From Zea mays (Eukaryota > Streptophyta > Magnoliopsida > Poales > Poaceae), in assembly GCF_902167145.1 (NCBI RefSeq), contig NC_050098.1, forward strand, positions 108,910,207 through 108,974,206: 64,000 nucleotides of DNA. Direction: 5' to 3'. The notes beneath the pieces are model-generated. The model was not told the origin of the DNA and ran no database searches. It saw nothing but the letters and a program-made list of their open reading frames with translations. The stretch's first letter is position 1. The number at the start of each line of letters is the position of its first letter. Positions 9,122 to 21,444 of this stretch are shown one piece after another. The position numbers and the translations under genes were made by a program.

Positions 9122-11425
9122 ATGGATCCTAAGGGAAAGGGGATGGTGGTCAACGACAAGGAGAATGAGTCCTTCCTCAATGAGCCAAGGGACGACAAGC
9201 CCACTGACTCTGGCTCAAATCATAAGAAGAAGGACGGGAAGAAGAAGAGGCGCATCAAGAAGATAGTCTACTACGACAGCGACGAGTCTTCTTCTTCCCA
9301 AAGAGACGACGACGACGAGAAAAAGAAATCGGTTAACTCAAACTTTTCTTTTGATTATTCTCGTATTCCGTTTAACTCCAATGCTCATTTACTTTCAATT
9401 CCACTTGGGAAACCTCCGCACTTTGATGGAGAAGACTACTCATTTTGGAGTCACAAAATGCGTAGTCACCTATTCTCTCTCCATCCAAGTATTTGGGAGA
9501 TCGTTGAAAACGGAATGCTTTTTGATAGTACTGACAACCCCGTTTTCATTAATGAGCAAATCCATAAAAATGCACAAGCTACCAATGTTTTGCTAGCAAC
9601 CTTGTGCAGGGACGAGTACCACAAGGTGAGCGGCTTGGATAACGCCAAGCAAATTTGGGACACCCTCAAGATTTCTCATGAGGGGAATGACGCCACCATG
9701 ATCACCAAGATGGAGTTGGTGGAAGGCGAACTGGGAAGGTTCGCAATGATCAGGGGGGAGGAGCCAACCCAAACGTACAACAGGCTCAAGACCCTGGTCA
9801 ACAAGATCAGGAGCTATGGAAGCACAAGATGGACAGACCACGACGTCGTCCAACTTATGCTCAGGTCTTTCACTGTACTTGATCCTCATCTTGTGAACTC
9901 AATCCGTGAGAATCCTAGGTACACCAAGATGACGCTTGAGGAAATACTCGGAAAGTTTGTAAGCAGACGTATGATGACCAAGGAAGCAAGATACGTTGAT
10001 GAGGCATTGAATGGTCCAATGCCCATCTACGAGCCTCAAACCGTTGCTCTCAAGGCAACAAGTAGCAGGGAGGCGCTACCTAGCAAGGTGGCGCAAGTTG
10101 AGGCGGTCGGGCTAAACGAGGATGAAATGGTCCTCATTATCCAGCGCTTCAAGACCGCATTGAAGGGACGCAAGGAGTACTCAAACAAGAACAAGGCAAA
10201 AGGAAAGCGTTCCTGCTTCAAGTGCGGTAAGACAGGTCATTTTATTGCTCAATGTCCCGATAATGAAAATGATCAGGGAGACGAAAGACATGGGAAGAGG
10301 GAGAAAAAGAAGGCCTACAAGAAGGCGAAGGGCGAGGCGCACCTTGGCAAAGAGTGGGACTCGGATTGTTCTTCGTCCGACTCCAATGACGAAGGACTCG
10401 TCGCCTCGGCCTTCAACAAATCGTCGCTCTTCCCCAACGAGCGCCATACTTGCCTAATGGCAAAGGAGAAGAAGGTAAACGCTCGAGAAACTCCTAAGTA
10501 CTCTACTTCTAGTGATGAGGACTCTAGTGATGATGAAGTAGATTACACTAGCTTGTTCAAAGGATTAGATAGAGCTAAAGTAGAAAAGATTAATGAGTTG
10601 ATTGATGCATTGAATGAAAAAGATAGACTGCTAGAGAGGCAAGAGGACATTTTGTATGAGGAACATGACAAATTTGTTAGTGTTCAAAAGTCTCTTGCCT
10701 TAGAGATTAAAAGGAATGAATTACTATCTTCTGAGTTATCTATTTGCAATGAATCTATTTCTAGCTTGAAGATTTTGAATGATGATATAAATGCTAAGCT
10801 AGAAGTAGTTAATAAATCTAGTCCTTGTGTAGAGCACGTTGTGATTTGTAATAGGTGTAAGGATTTCAATATTGATGCATGTGTTGAGCACCTTACTTCT
10901 ATTGCAAAATTAAATGATGAAGTGGCAAGTCTTAATGCCCAACTTAAGACTTGCAAAGATGACTTTGACAAATTAAAATTTGCTAGGGATGCCTACACTA
11001 TTGGTAGACATCCCTTAATTAAGGATGGGCTTGGCTTTCAAAGGGAAGCCAAGAACTTAACAAGTCAAAGGGCTCCCATTCTCAACAAGGAGAAAGGGAA
11101 GGCTCCTATGGCTAGTAGTAGTCAAAAGAATCATGCATTTATTTATGATAGAAAATTTTCTAGGAATGCTCATTATAATAGGAGTTATAATGCTTATGAT
11201 TCACATGCCATGATCGTTTCATGTTCTTCCTTTGTGCATAGTAGAAATATGCCTAGAAAAAACGTTGTTCATCATGTGCCTAGGAAAATGCAAAATGAAT
11301 CTGCTACTGTTTTTCATGCCTGCAACACTGATTTTGTACTCTCATGTAAAAATAAGAAAGTGGTTGCTAGGAAATTGGGGGCCAAATGCAAGGGACTTGC
11401 ATTTGGGTCCCAAAGGATATTGTAA
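9122..11425 (+). pseudogene. gag: Gag of element A, 767 residues, C-terminus altered by frameshift
   Basis: Gag forms the cytoplasmic particle that packages element RNA. The start MDPKGKGMVV is shared with element B. Residues about 90-290 contain the Copia gag (UBN2-type) region beginning FDGEDYSFW. One CCHC zinc knuckle, CFKCGKTGHFIAQC, lies at residues 365-378, followed by an acidic/serine region and a long coiled-coil-like stretch. Near 11390 a deletion of about eight bases relative to element B shifts the frame, so the last residues (LAFGSQRIL) are not native and the normal C-terminal segment is read in another frame to about 11475. The body of the protein is otherwise open. Start choice: first ATG after the primer-binding site, conserved in B. 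Confidence 0.88.
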
Positions 11426-11481
11426 CTAACCTCGCAGGACCCAACAAGAGTTGGGTACCTAAGACCCAAGCCTAATTTGCC

Positions 11482-13488
11482 TTGCAGGTTTATGCATCCG
11501 GGGGATCAAGCTGGATTATCGATAGCGGATGCACAAACCACATGACGGGGGAGAAGAAGATGTTAACTTCCTACGTCAAGAGCAAAGATTCCCAAGATTC
11601 GATCATCTTTGGAGATGGGAACCAAGGCAAGGTTAAAGGTCTAGGAAAGATAGCTATTTCTTCCGAGTATTCCATATCTAATGTGTTCTTAGTTGAATCG
11701 CTCGGGTATAACTTGTTGTCCGTTAGTCAATTATGTAATATGGGTTACAATTGCTTATTTACCAATGTAGATGTGTCTGTCTTTAGAAGGATTGATGGTT
11801 CATTAGCTTATAAGGGTGTACTAGACGACAAACTCTATTTAGTTGATTTTTCGAAGGAGGAGGCCGATCTAGATGCATGCTTAATTGCTAAGACTAGCAT
11901 GGGCTGGCTGTGGCATCGCCGTCTAGCACATGTTGGGATGAAGAACCTTCATAAACTTCTAAAGGGAGAACATGTGTTAGGTCTAACCAATGTTTCTTTC
12001 GAAAAAGATAGACCTTGTGCAGCTTGTCAAGCAGGTAAACAGGTGGGAAGTACTCATCACAGCAAGAACGTGATGACCACGACAAGACCTTTAGAGCTAC
12101 TTCATATGGACCTCTTCGGACCCATCGCCTACCTTAGCATCGGGGGAAGTAAGTATGGTCTTGTTATTGTTGATGATTTTTCCCGCTTCACTTGGGTATT
12201 CTTTTTGCAGGATAAAACAGAAACCCAAGGGACCCTAAAGCGCTTCCTAAGGAGAGCTCAAAACGAATTTGAGCTCAAAGTGAAAAAGATAAGGAGCGAC
12301 AACGGGTCCGAGTTCAAGAATCTTCAAGTGGAGGAGAACCTTGAGGAGGAAGGAATCAAGCACGAGTTCTCCGCTCCCTACACACCACAGCAAAACAGTG
12401 TGGTAGAGAGGAAGAACAGGACACTTATAGACATGGCGAGGATGATGCTTGGTGAATTCAAGACGCCCGAACGGTTTTGGTCGGAAGCTGTGAACACAGC
12501 TTGACACGCCATAAACTGTGTCTACCTTCATCGCCTCCTCAAGAAGACGTCGTACGAACTTCTAACTGGTAACAAAGCCAATGTTTCATATTTTCGTGTA
12601 TTTGGGAGTAAATGTTACATTCTAGTGAAGAAAGGTAGGAATTCCAAATTTGCTCCCAAAGCTGTAGAAGGGTTTTTGTTAGGTTATGACTCAAATACAA
12701 AGGCGTATAGAGTCTTCAACAAATCATCGGGTTTGGTTGAAGTCTCTAGCGATGTTGTATTTGATGAAACTAATGGCTCTCCAAGAGAGCAAATTGATCT
12801 TGATGATGTAGATGAAGATGATGTTCCAACAGCCGCAATGCGCACCATGGCGATTGTAGATGTGCGACCACAGGAACAAAAAGAGCAAGATCAACCTTCT
12901 TCCTCAACAATGGTGCACCCCCCAACTCAAGATGATGAACAAGTTCATCAAGAAGAGGCGTGTGATCAAGGGGGAGCACGAGATGATCAAGTTATGGAGG
13001 AAGAAGCACCACGGGCCCCTCCCACTCAAATCCGAGCGACGATTCAAAGGAATCATCTCGTCGACCAGATTTTGGGTGATATAAGCAAGGGAGTAACTAC
13101 TCGCTCTAGATTAGCTAATTTTTGTGAGCATTACTCGTTTGTCTCTTCTATTGAGCCTTTCAGGGTAGAAGAGGACTTGCTAGATCCGGACTGGGTGTTG
13201 GCCATGCAGGAAGAGCTCAACAACTTCAAGCGGAATGAAGTTTGGACCCTGGTGCCACGTCCAAAGCAAAACGTTGTGGGAAACAAGTGGGTGTTCCGCA
13301 ACAAGCAAGATGAGCACGGAGTGGTGACAAGGAACAAGGCTCGACTTGTGGCAAAAGGTTATGCCCAAGTCGCAGGTTTGGATTTCGAGGAGACTTTTGC
13401 TCCTGTGGCTAGGCTAGAGTCTATTCACATTCTATTAGCCTATGCCGCTCACCATTCCTTCAGGTTGTTCCAAATGGATGTGAAGAGC
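11482..13488 (+). pseudogene. pol: Pol of element A, part 1 (protease, integrase, start of RT), interrupted
   Basis: The frame opens with the aspartic protease motif WIIDSGC (about 11512), then the GAG-pre-integrase region with the H..H...C..C zinc-binding residues (WHRRLAHVGM, then CAACQAGK), then the integrase core with the catalytic acidic residues in HMDLFGP, IVDDFSRF and NSVVERKNRT. A TGA at 12502-12504 breaks the frame just after the integrase core where related copies have Cys. The frame then continues through 13488, including the first RT motifs ([26 protein letters not shown]), and is cut there by the insertion of element B with the 5-bp duplication agagc. It continues at 49831. Confidence 0.9.
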
Positions 13489-14838
13489 TGAGAGCACCTA
13501 GAGGGGGGGTGGATAGGTGATCCTGTAAAAACTTGAAACTTAAAGCCACAAACTTGATTAAGTGTTAGCACAATGAAATCAAGTGGCTAAGGAGAGCTCT
13601 TGTGAACCACAATTGACATAGTGAGAACAAGCACAAGAGACACAAAGATTTATCCCGTGGTTCGGCCAAGTACAACACTTGCCTAGTCCACGTTGTGGCG
13701 TCCCAATGGATGAGAGTTGCACTCAACTCCTTTCAAGTGATCCAATGATCAACTTGAATACCACAGTGTTCTTTTTCCTTTACTCTTTCCTGTTTGCGAG
13801 GAATCTCCACAACTTGGAGCCTCTCGCCCTTACAATGAGATGATCACAAAGAAGCACAGATGTAAGAGTGGGAAGAGCAACACACACAAGCCTCAAAGCA
13901 CGAGCACAAACACGCACACAAGTCACAACTTGAGCTCTAAGATCACACACGGAGTTCTCAACTCAAGAGGAGCTCAAATTGCTATCACAACGAATCAAAT
14001 GCGCTAGAGAGATGTCTTGGTGCTAAGAGATGATCAAAGAATGCTTAGTGTTCTCCTTCATGTGCCTAGGGGTCCCTTTTATAGCCCCAAGGCAACTAGG
14101 AGCCGTTGAGAGCAATCCAGGAAGGCAATTCTTGTCTTCTGTCGACTGGTGCACCAGACAGTCCGGTGCAGATTTCTTTCCTATTCTGGCGCAGCCGACC
14201 GTTGAAGAATTGGAGCCGTTGGCGCACCGGACACTGTCCGGTGCACACCGGACACTGTCCGGTGCACACCGGACAGTCCGGTGCACACCGGACAGTCCGG
14301 TGCACACCGGACAGTCCGGTGCCCCCATCAGACCGTTGGCTCGGCCACGCGTCACGCGCGGATTGCGCGACCGACCGTTGGCTCGGCCGATCGTTGGCTC
14401 ACCGGACAGTCCGGTGCACCACCGGACAGTCCGGTGAATTTTAGCCGTACGCTGTTGACTTGATTCCCGAGAGCGGCGACTTCGCCGCAGCCGACTCACC
14501 GGACAGTCTGGTGATTTATATCCGTACGCCGCCGTCGAGACCCGAGAGCAGACAGTTTACCAGACACCAGCCTGGCGCACCGGACACTGTCCGGTGCACC
14601 CAGACTGAGCAGAGTCTTGGCTGCTCGAGCCAAGGCTTTTCCATTTGTCTTTTCTCTGATTCTAGCACTTAGACAAATACGTTAGTACACAAAAATCAAT
14701 ATACTAAGTCTAGAATCATACCTTTGTATTGATTTGCACTTTGTCCACCATTTGGTATACTTTAACACATAACCATTTGTGTTGGACACTTAATCACCAA
14801 AATACTTAGAAATGGCCCAAGAGCACATTTCCCTTTCA
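13489..14838 (-). repeat. 3' LTR of element B
   Basis: 1350 bp, partner of 48500-49830. It has five tandem palindromic units at 14224-14321 where the 5' LTR has two. TATA box on the minus strand at 14077-14083. Confidence 0.92.
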
Positions 14839-14845
14839 ATCTCCC

Positions 14846-15507
14846 TGTTGGGGGCCTTCGGCTTCCGAAGGTCCTCAAAAACATGATTTAACAATGTCTC
14901 TGGAGTATAATGTGTGGACAGGGATCTTCGAACTAGAACCCACGGTATGAAGAAGCACGGAAAGAATACGAAGGATGGAACAGAGCCGAAGCTGTGCGCA
15001 AGGGAGCTTCGGCATGATGGCAGAAAAGAGGAAACCGACTTAAAGAGGAAAAGACTATCTAGACCCAGATAGAATACTATAGAGTTATTGTCAAAAGCAA
15101 AGGGCCTGGATGTAATTTTGCATGGGCTGCGACCCGTGCCTATAAATAGGTGAACAGTATTCCTGTACTGTTCACGCTGACTTGGCATTCGCTTTCGCGT
15201 CACGCTTGTACCCTTGCTTTCCTTCGAGCCGAAGGTACATTTATAATTTGTTATTGTTGATACAGTAACGCAAATAAAAATAAGTTGATAATAATGTTTA
15301 AAGTGTTTATGTTATTTCCCATATTTTGTATATGAATCCCTCTTCATCATTTATTGTGCTTATGAAGGTATGTCCTTCATAACCTTCGTCCGGAATTCAT
15401 TATATCCGAAGGGAAATAATGCTTCGAAGGACGAAGGACTTTAACGTTTAACACTTTCTATGTTGCCTTGTTCTTAACTATTAGCATTTGAGAACAAGTC
15501 CCCAACA
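14846..15507 (+). repeat. 5' LTR of element D
   Basis: 662 bp, starting tgttgggggccttcgg and ending ccccaaca. It contains a TATA box, tataaata, at 15141-15148, and many cttcgg/ccgaag motifs, including the near-palindrome ccttcggcttccgaagg at the left edge. Confidence 0.93.
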
Positions 15508-15523
15508 TTGCCGCCCATCTCCA
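15508..15523 (+). other. Primer-binding site of element D (tRNA-Lys type)
   Basis: ttgccgcccatctcca follows the LTR. The intact form in element E is ttggcgcccacctcc, whose tggcgcccacc is complementary to the 3' end of plant tRNA-Lys (ggtgggcgcca), so D has mutations in its primer site. Confidence 0.65.
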
Positions 15524-15581
15524 GTGAACTCACTTCCACTTTTTGAGTTTCGAATACCTTCGGCAAGCATAGACCTTCGTC

Positions 15582-17096
15582 ATGCCGCCAAAGAAAGCTT
15601 CAGCAACAGGGGCTGCCGCTCTGCAGCCGCTGGACCCCAACCAGGAGACCCTCTTTCTTCGGGAGGCCCGAAGCCAGAAGAGGAAGGCCACCAGTCCAAC
15701 GCCTCAGGAGGACGACTTAGATCAAGAGATCAGGAACATGGAGATGCTCCATCAGCAGGTGCAAAGGAAGAAGGAAAAGATGGCTAGGCTAGCTGACCTG
15801 CAAAGGCAGATAGACGAAGCCTCTGAAGAAGTTCGCCATCTTGCTCAAGATGAGCAGAACCGAAGGCCTCAGCATAGAGAGCTTCATCAAGAGGGCTTCT
15901 TCAACGAGGATGACTGGTATGAGGATTTCCATCATGGAAATTTTGCTTTTGATGATGCTTCTCCTCTGTCAGCAGAACTGCAGGCTACACCTTGGCCTCC
16001 GTCTTACAAGCCACCTCAACTCCCCATGTACGACGGGCACTCAGATCCGAAGCAGTTTCTGATGAGCTACGAAGCAACAATATCTTCCTATGGTGGCAAT
16101 ACTGCAGTCATGGCGAAGTCTTTCGTCATGGCTGTCAAGAATGTTGCACAAACCTAGTACTCCTCTCTTCGGCCAGGAACAATCACATCATGGCAGAAGC
16201 TGAAGGATATGCTGATTACCAGTTTCCAAGGGTTTCAAACGAAGCCGGTCACCGCTCAAGCTTTATTCCAGTGCACCCAAGATCACGAAGAATATCTTCA
16301 GGCGTATGTCTGAAGGTTCTTACGCCTGAGGGCACAAGCGCCAACAGTGCCCAATGAAATTGTCATTGAGGCCATGATCAAGGGGCTTCGGCCAAGACCT
16401 ACGGCCCAATACTTCGCCAGGAAACCCCCTCAGACCCTAGAAAAGTTGCTCCAAAAGATGGATGAATACATCTGCGCTGATAATGATTTTCGTCAAAGAA
16501 GACAGGAAGCTTACAGGTTCTCCGAAATGACTAGGGGCTTCGGAGGGAGAATCCACCCAAGACATGTGAGATCAATCCATTCCACTCAAAATGATGACAG
16601 AGGAAGCCAGCAACAGCGGCCACAATACTCCTCTTAGGCTTCGAGGCAACAACAGAGCTATCTTCGGCCGCCAGCTCCAAGGGGCAGAGGCGCCAGGGGC
16701 TTCGGAGGAAGATTTGGGGATCAGCCCAGGAAAATTTATTGCTTATTCTGCGGTGAGGACAAGGGCCATACTACCAGGATGTGCCATGTCACCATCCAGA
16801 AACAGAAAGAGATAGCAGAAGCTGCAGCCCAACAGAGCCAGCCGAAGCAAGTTATGCATACTGCTTCATATCACTCACCGTACATTTCAGAGTATGTGGG
16901 TAACCATCCTGCAGCTTCTGTTGCTTCGGCAAGCCAACCTCAGGTGTCTTGGCAACATCCTCCACCTCCACCACCAATGCAACGAGGCCAGCAACCAGAA
17001 GGGAGCCAGCACACTCATCAGCAGCGAGACTTCAGAGAGGAGTCCGAAGCTCGCACAGTCAACAACACTGTGCCAGAGTCGAAGCACATCTACTAG
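15582..17096 (+). pseudogene. gag: Gag of element D, broken by several stops
   Basis: The frame starts MPPKKASATG at 15582 and is collinear with gag of E. A coiled-coil stretch (residues about 45-85) precedes a retrotransposon-gag domain and a zinc knuckle, CLFCGEDKGHTTRMC, which has one residue more than the standard CCHC spacing. Stops occur at about 16155-16157 (TAG for Trp), at about 16310 (TGA) and at about 16635 (TAG). The rest stays open to 17096. The product would form the particle, but this copy cannot make it. Confidence 0.85.
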
Positions 17097-17391
17097 AAGA
17101 TATCCTACCTTGGCAACAGTTCTTGCATTTGTTTTCATTTTTTCGTTTAAATAAGGAACAATCATTAAAGCTTAAGTTTTTATTCTCATTTACAATTTTT
17201 TGTAACAGCTTCGTTTTTTACCATAGTAAATATATATCTTCTCCATAGATTTACGGAGTCAGAAAAATTGCCGAAGCTCGGTCTTAAGAGCTCGTGATTA
17301 TAGAAAGTATCTCCGAAGATACAAAAAAGTCGTTCCTAAGGGAGCGCAACGTAAGTTTTCTGCTCAAAAGTCGTTCCAAAGGGAATGCAGA

Positions 17392-17612
17392 GCTTACAGC
17401 GAAAAATAAACGCTGATTTCGCTGAAGTAAAAGGCGAAGAAGCTCCTAAGGGAGGCTTACAGCGAAAAATAAACGCTGATACCGCCGAAATAGAAGGCGA
17501 AGAAGCTCCTAAGGGAGGCTTACAGCGAAAAATAAACGCTGATACCGCCGAAATAGAAGGCGAAGAAGCTCCTAAGAGAGGCTTACAACGAAAAATAAAC
17601 GCTGATCTTCGG
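17392..17612. repeat. 63-bp tandem repeat, about 3.5 copies, in element D
   Basis: Units start gcttacagcgaaaaataaac at 17392, 17455, 17518 and 17581. The 63-bp period is a multiple of three, which keeps frames open on both strands. A diverged version is present in E at about 34640-34870. It lies between the 3' ends of the two convergent genes, where a termination or structural role is possible. Confidence 0.9.
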
Positions 17613-18036
17613 CAAATATCATTTTGCATAACATCACATCATCACATCATTTGCATAGCATAACATCATACATCATATTGCATCAATGATGCAAAAAGGG
17701 GTTCAATGTTGTTCTTCGGAGATTGTTTTGAAAAAGCAGTGCCAAGGCACAAAAATAATCATTGAAGAAGCATACCTTCGTCAAACTCTAAAAAGATCTA
17801 TTGCTTACCGATTTTACGAAGATTGGATGTTTTTATGAAATATGGATATTCTTCACGAAGCATGAAAAGAAGGGAAGGTGTTTTTTCGCCGAAGGCTCAA
17901 AAACGGTATGCACATAAAGTTTCATGCATCGTAAAGAATTGAGTTACAAGCAGCTTATATATTACATTCAAGGTTATGAAAATATTACACACTTTGTCCA
18001 GCAAATATTACATTCTAAATGTCTTTACAATAGCAG

Positions 18037-21000
18037 CTAATCTTCTCTTAAGACCACTTCCGCAGCTTCGTTTAATAATTGATCAACAACCTTATCCATA
18101 ATAGCTTCGGCCATTTTTCTAATTTCGTCGTCCCCCTTTGCGTTGGGGTCCGCCAATGGCTCGGCGGGCTCTGGGGGAGAAGATAGTGCGGCTGTGTTAC
18201 AAAGTGTAAATAAGTCCGAAATCATATAATTACAACATAAAGTCAAAAACTAGTAGTCAATACCTATTCGCCTCTCGAGATCCGCACATTTCTCGGCGAC
18301 CTCTGCTACTTTTCTAGCGTCGTGAATACCTTTCTCACTTTTCCTTATAATTTCTTGAGCCATCTCCCGGACACCATTTTCCCAGATGTCGGTGAAAAAT
18401 TTTCCACCAACCAAGCTTGCTTCGGCCGAAGGGTCTTTTATGTCTTCAGAAGATAAGTCGGCTTCGGTTTGTGCCAAGGATTTCACATGATCACAACCTT
18501 TTCTCTCCAAAACAGTGGCACATATGTCTCCGCGGCCATTCAAAACTTCTTCGAAAGCTTCAGCTTCGTGGCTGATCCATTCAATTGGGCCCTCGGAGTC
18601 GCCCCTTATGAAATTTTCTTCACTTGAGAACGCGCCAACGCTGGCGAAGCTGGTTTTTATTTTCTTAACACATTCTATAGACTTTTCATAACACCTTTTC
18701 TTGGATGCACGAAGCTCTTCAACGTTTTTCTCTAAATGATTTGCCCATTGTTCACTAATTTCTTGTTTAGCTTCTTCAACTGTGCATTTTTCTTTAGCTT
18801 CGGCTAGCTGTTTTCGAAGATCCTCAATTTCGCGCTTCTGGGCCTCAGCTTGAGCTTTGAAAGCAGCTTCGTCTTCTTTTATTTTATCCACCAACGAATG
18901 TAATATTTTATCTTTTTCGAGACCTTCGTTCCTTAGTTCAATTACTTCGGAACGAAGGTTGCTTAAGGCTATGGTACACCCTTCATTTTCGGCATCTTTT
19001 TGTGCCCTGAGGGCATTGCTAAGTATAAGGCCCTGCAAAAAATGCGCTAATAAGTTTAAGCAAATGAAAAATTTTGGCTTCAAAAAATAATACAAAGATC
19101 TCATTTTTTCACCTTTAAACTATTGTATGCTAAGCTGTCGGCCAGCTCGTCTTTTGACAACACCGAAAGCCCGTCTTCTAATGTCGGGAATCCGAAGCTC
19201 TTGCTCATCTCCCGACAGACAGAAATCTCCTTGCTGTCAGGGAGACAATACAAGAAGTCTTCTTCTCCGCTGCCGTTGAATATCAGCGCCCCTTTTGGAT
19301 ATTTCAAATTTTGCGCATAGAACTGAGCTTCTCGTTTTTCTTTTTTCGGTCAGATTTTTACCCGAAGCATGACGTAAGACGTAGTTAGGAGCTTCGGAAG
19401 ATGCTTCGGGAATAGGTGTGGCAGTTTTCTCAGATAACATTTCTTCTGCAGATTCTTTTTCCGTTTCTTTTTCAATTTCCAAGAATTCCCTCTTGGTAGG
19501 CTCTGAAAGCCCAGTTTCAGTTTCCGCTTGACTTTTGGCAGCTTCGGCCTCAATTTGTGTCTTTGGAACTTCGGCAGCTATCTTCGAAGTAGAGCTTGAA
19601 GATTTTATTGTTTCCAGCACATCTAGCACGTTAACCATTCTTTTTCTCTTGGGAGTTGTTGTAAGGTCTTTTTGTGCCCTCGGCATTGGCATTGGCACCT
19701 CAACTCTTGCTGAAGGACTTAAAATTTCCGATGTCTTTGTCTCTTCAGCCCTCGGTTCTTCCATTTTTTCCATCTCCGGCATTACGGCCGGCTCTTCAAT
19801 ATTCTGCAGAGGAGTTGGCTCCTTGGCTTCGGTGGCCAAAGAGGTCTCGCCGACAAACTCAGGCACTGTGGCCGGTTCAATATAGCGTGGCCGGTGCGTA
19901 AGAACTTTCATCTTTTTTCTCTTCGGCGCTGGCTCACTAGGAGCGGCCGAAGCAACTTCCTTCACAGAAGTCGTACCTTTTCTTTTTTGACCCCGTAATG
20001 GGTAACGGTAGTCAGGATAGACAAATCCAATAGCATCAAAAACGCGGTTGAGCCTTTTCTTCTTCCGGCCTCCGAAGGCCGTAGATAGTGCAGTATCTTC
20101 CGCCTTCGAATATGGCCCAAGCAGTTCATCGCTTGTAGCTTCAATACATTTCAACCAATCATCGTCTGGTTCAATAAATTTACCCTCGTATTTGAAGGTG
20201 TATTTCAACCAAACTAGACCACCTTCGTCAGGTTTGCTGATGGTCTCCTTCGGCGTTTCCCACTTTTCTACAAGTGGCCACACTCTGAAGGCTATGTGTT
20301 CCTGGACCAAATCTCTTGTCCCGATAAAAGAACAAACTACGCCGAAGGCCCTCTGGCATTCTTCGGCTGCTTCATCCATATCCACCTTCGGTTTTCGAAG
20401 GCCAAAACGCTGCCAGATGGGTCGCATAATGATATCTTTAATATCTTCTCGTGCCTTCAAATCGTTTTTCACATAGAATCATTCCCTCATCCAGTCTCCA
20501 GGCCATCTCTTTCGAAATGTTGGCACGAGGCAGCTTGACCCAGATCGAGCACCGAAGCTATAGCAGCCAAAATTGTTATGATATTGTCTCATATAATAGC
20601 TCATGCATATTGCAGAAACTTTTTGCATTTGGCTCCAAACCTTGGCTCTTCACGGCCCATATGAAAATTCCCATCCTTATGATTGCTTCGGGAGTAATTT
20701 GATGTAAGCAGATTTCAAATATCTTCAAAACTTCAACCACGAAACTGCTTAGAGGGAACTGAAGCCCAGCCTTGAAGAAGCTTCGGAAGATCACAACTTC
20801 ATTTTCCTCGAGAGTAGGACAAGTCTTCTCTCCTTCGTCAGCCCTCACAATAGACAAATCCCGAAAATACCTACCCCTCATATTGATAAGATGGCTTTGC
20901 TTAATGGTCGATTTTCCAAAAACTGCGTGGCTTGGCCGCCAGGGTCGATCTTCTGAGTCTTCCCCCCCACTTTCTGCATCATAACTGTCACTATCACCAG

Positions 21001-21139
21001 TATCTTCAGACAAACCTTCCAAAATTTCCCTTGTAATCTTTTCTGTATTTGTCTTTGATATTGATTCAAGAAATCCAAGATTCTTCTCCTCAAGAAGGCT
21101 CAGCTTAGTTTCAGCAACATCTTTCTTATCTTCAGACAT
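18037..21139 (-). pseudogene. Antisense gene of element D, broken copy
   Basis: This minus-strand gene starts MSEDKKDVAE at 21139 and is collinear with the intact gene of E (30935-34157). It opens with a region resembling the putative gypsy-type transposon domain, then a Pro/Glu/Lys-rich middle part, then a coiled coil. Lesions: a small deletion and stop near 20576 (after YETIS), a TGA at about 20477-20479 and a frameshift near 19310. The probable first intron is 19033-19112 (gtgaaa...tttgcag on the minus strand), which contains a stop here, and a second intron starts at 18263. The last exon ends at 18037 with NEAAEVVLRED. Function unknown. Confidence 0.72.
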
Positions 21140-21281
21140 CTTCGGAGGTGCTGAAAAACCACCCTTGAATACGAAGCTTAAAAATTCAAAGCCAAGAAAG
21201 TGTTGGTGCGCAGGGGCTAAAAATTGGGTGAGCAAGAGCAGATGGCAAGAAAGCGTGCCAAATGAACTCGTGGTGAGCTCT

Positions 21282-21289
21282 TATTTATA
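21282..21289 (-). promoter_or_regulatory. Probable TATA box of the antisense gene in D
   Basis: On the minus strand gcgtataaataag lies 150 bp upstream of the ATG at 21139. The same motif at the same distance is found in E, while surrounding sequence has diverged. Confidence 0.65.
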
Positions 21290-21444
21290 CGCCTAGTGCG
21301 TTGAAAACTGGAGGGTCCCGCTTGTCAATGACTGTTGCTATTCTAGCAAAGGGTAGGTGTTTTTTTGGACCTTCGGCTTAAGGCCTTCGTCCATGTCACA
21401 ATCTAAATTTATCATTCTAACAAATTAATATTGCGAGGGGCTAC

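Noticed and set aside
17336..17663. Repeat proteins on both strands, and a possible CRISPR-like array
   Set aside because: 63-bp units without spacers inside an LTR element in a plant nucleus. Open frames follow from the period being divisible by three.
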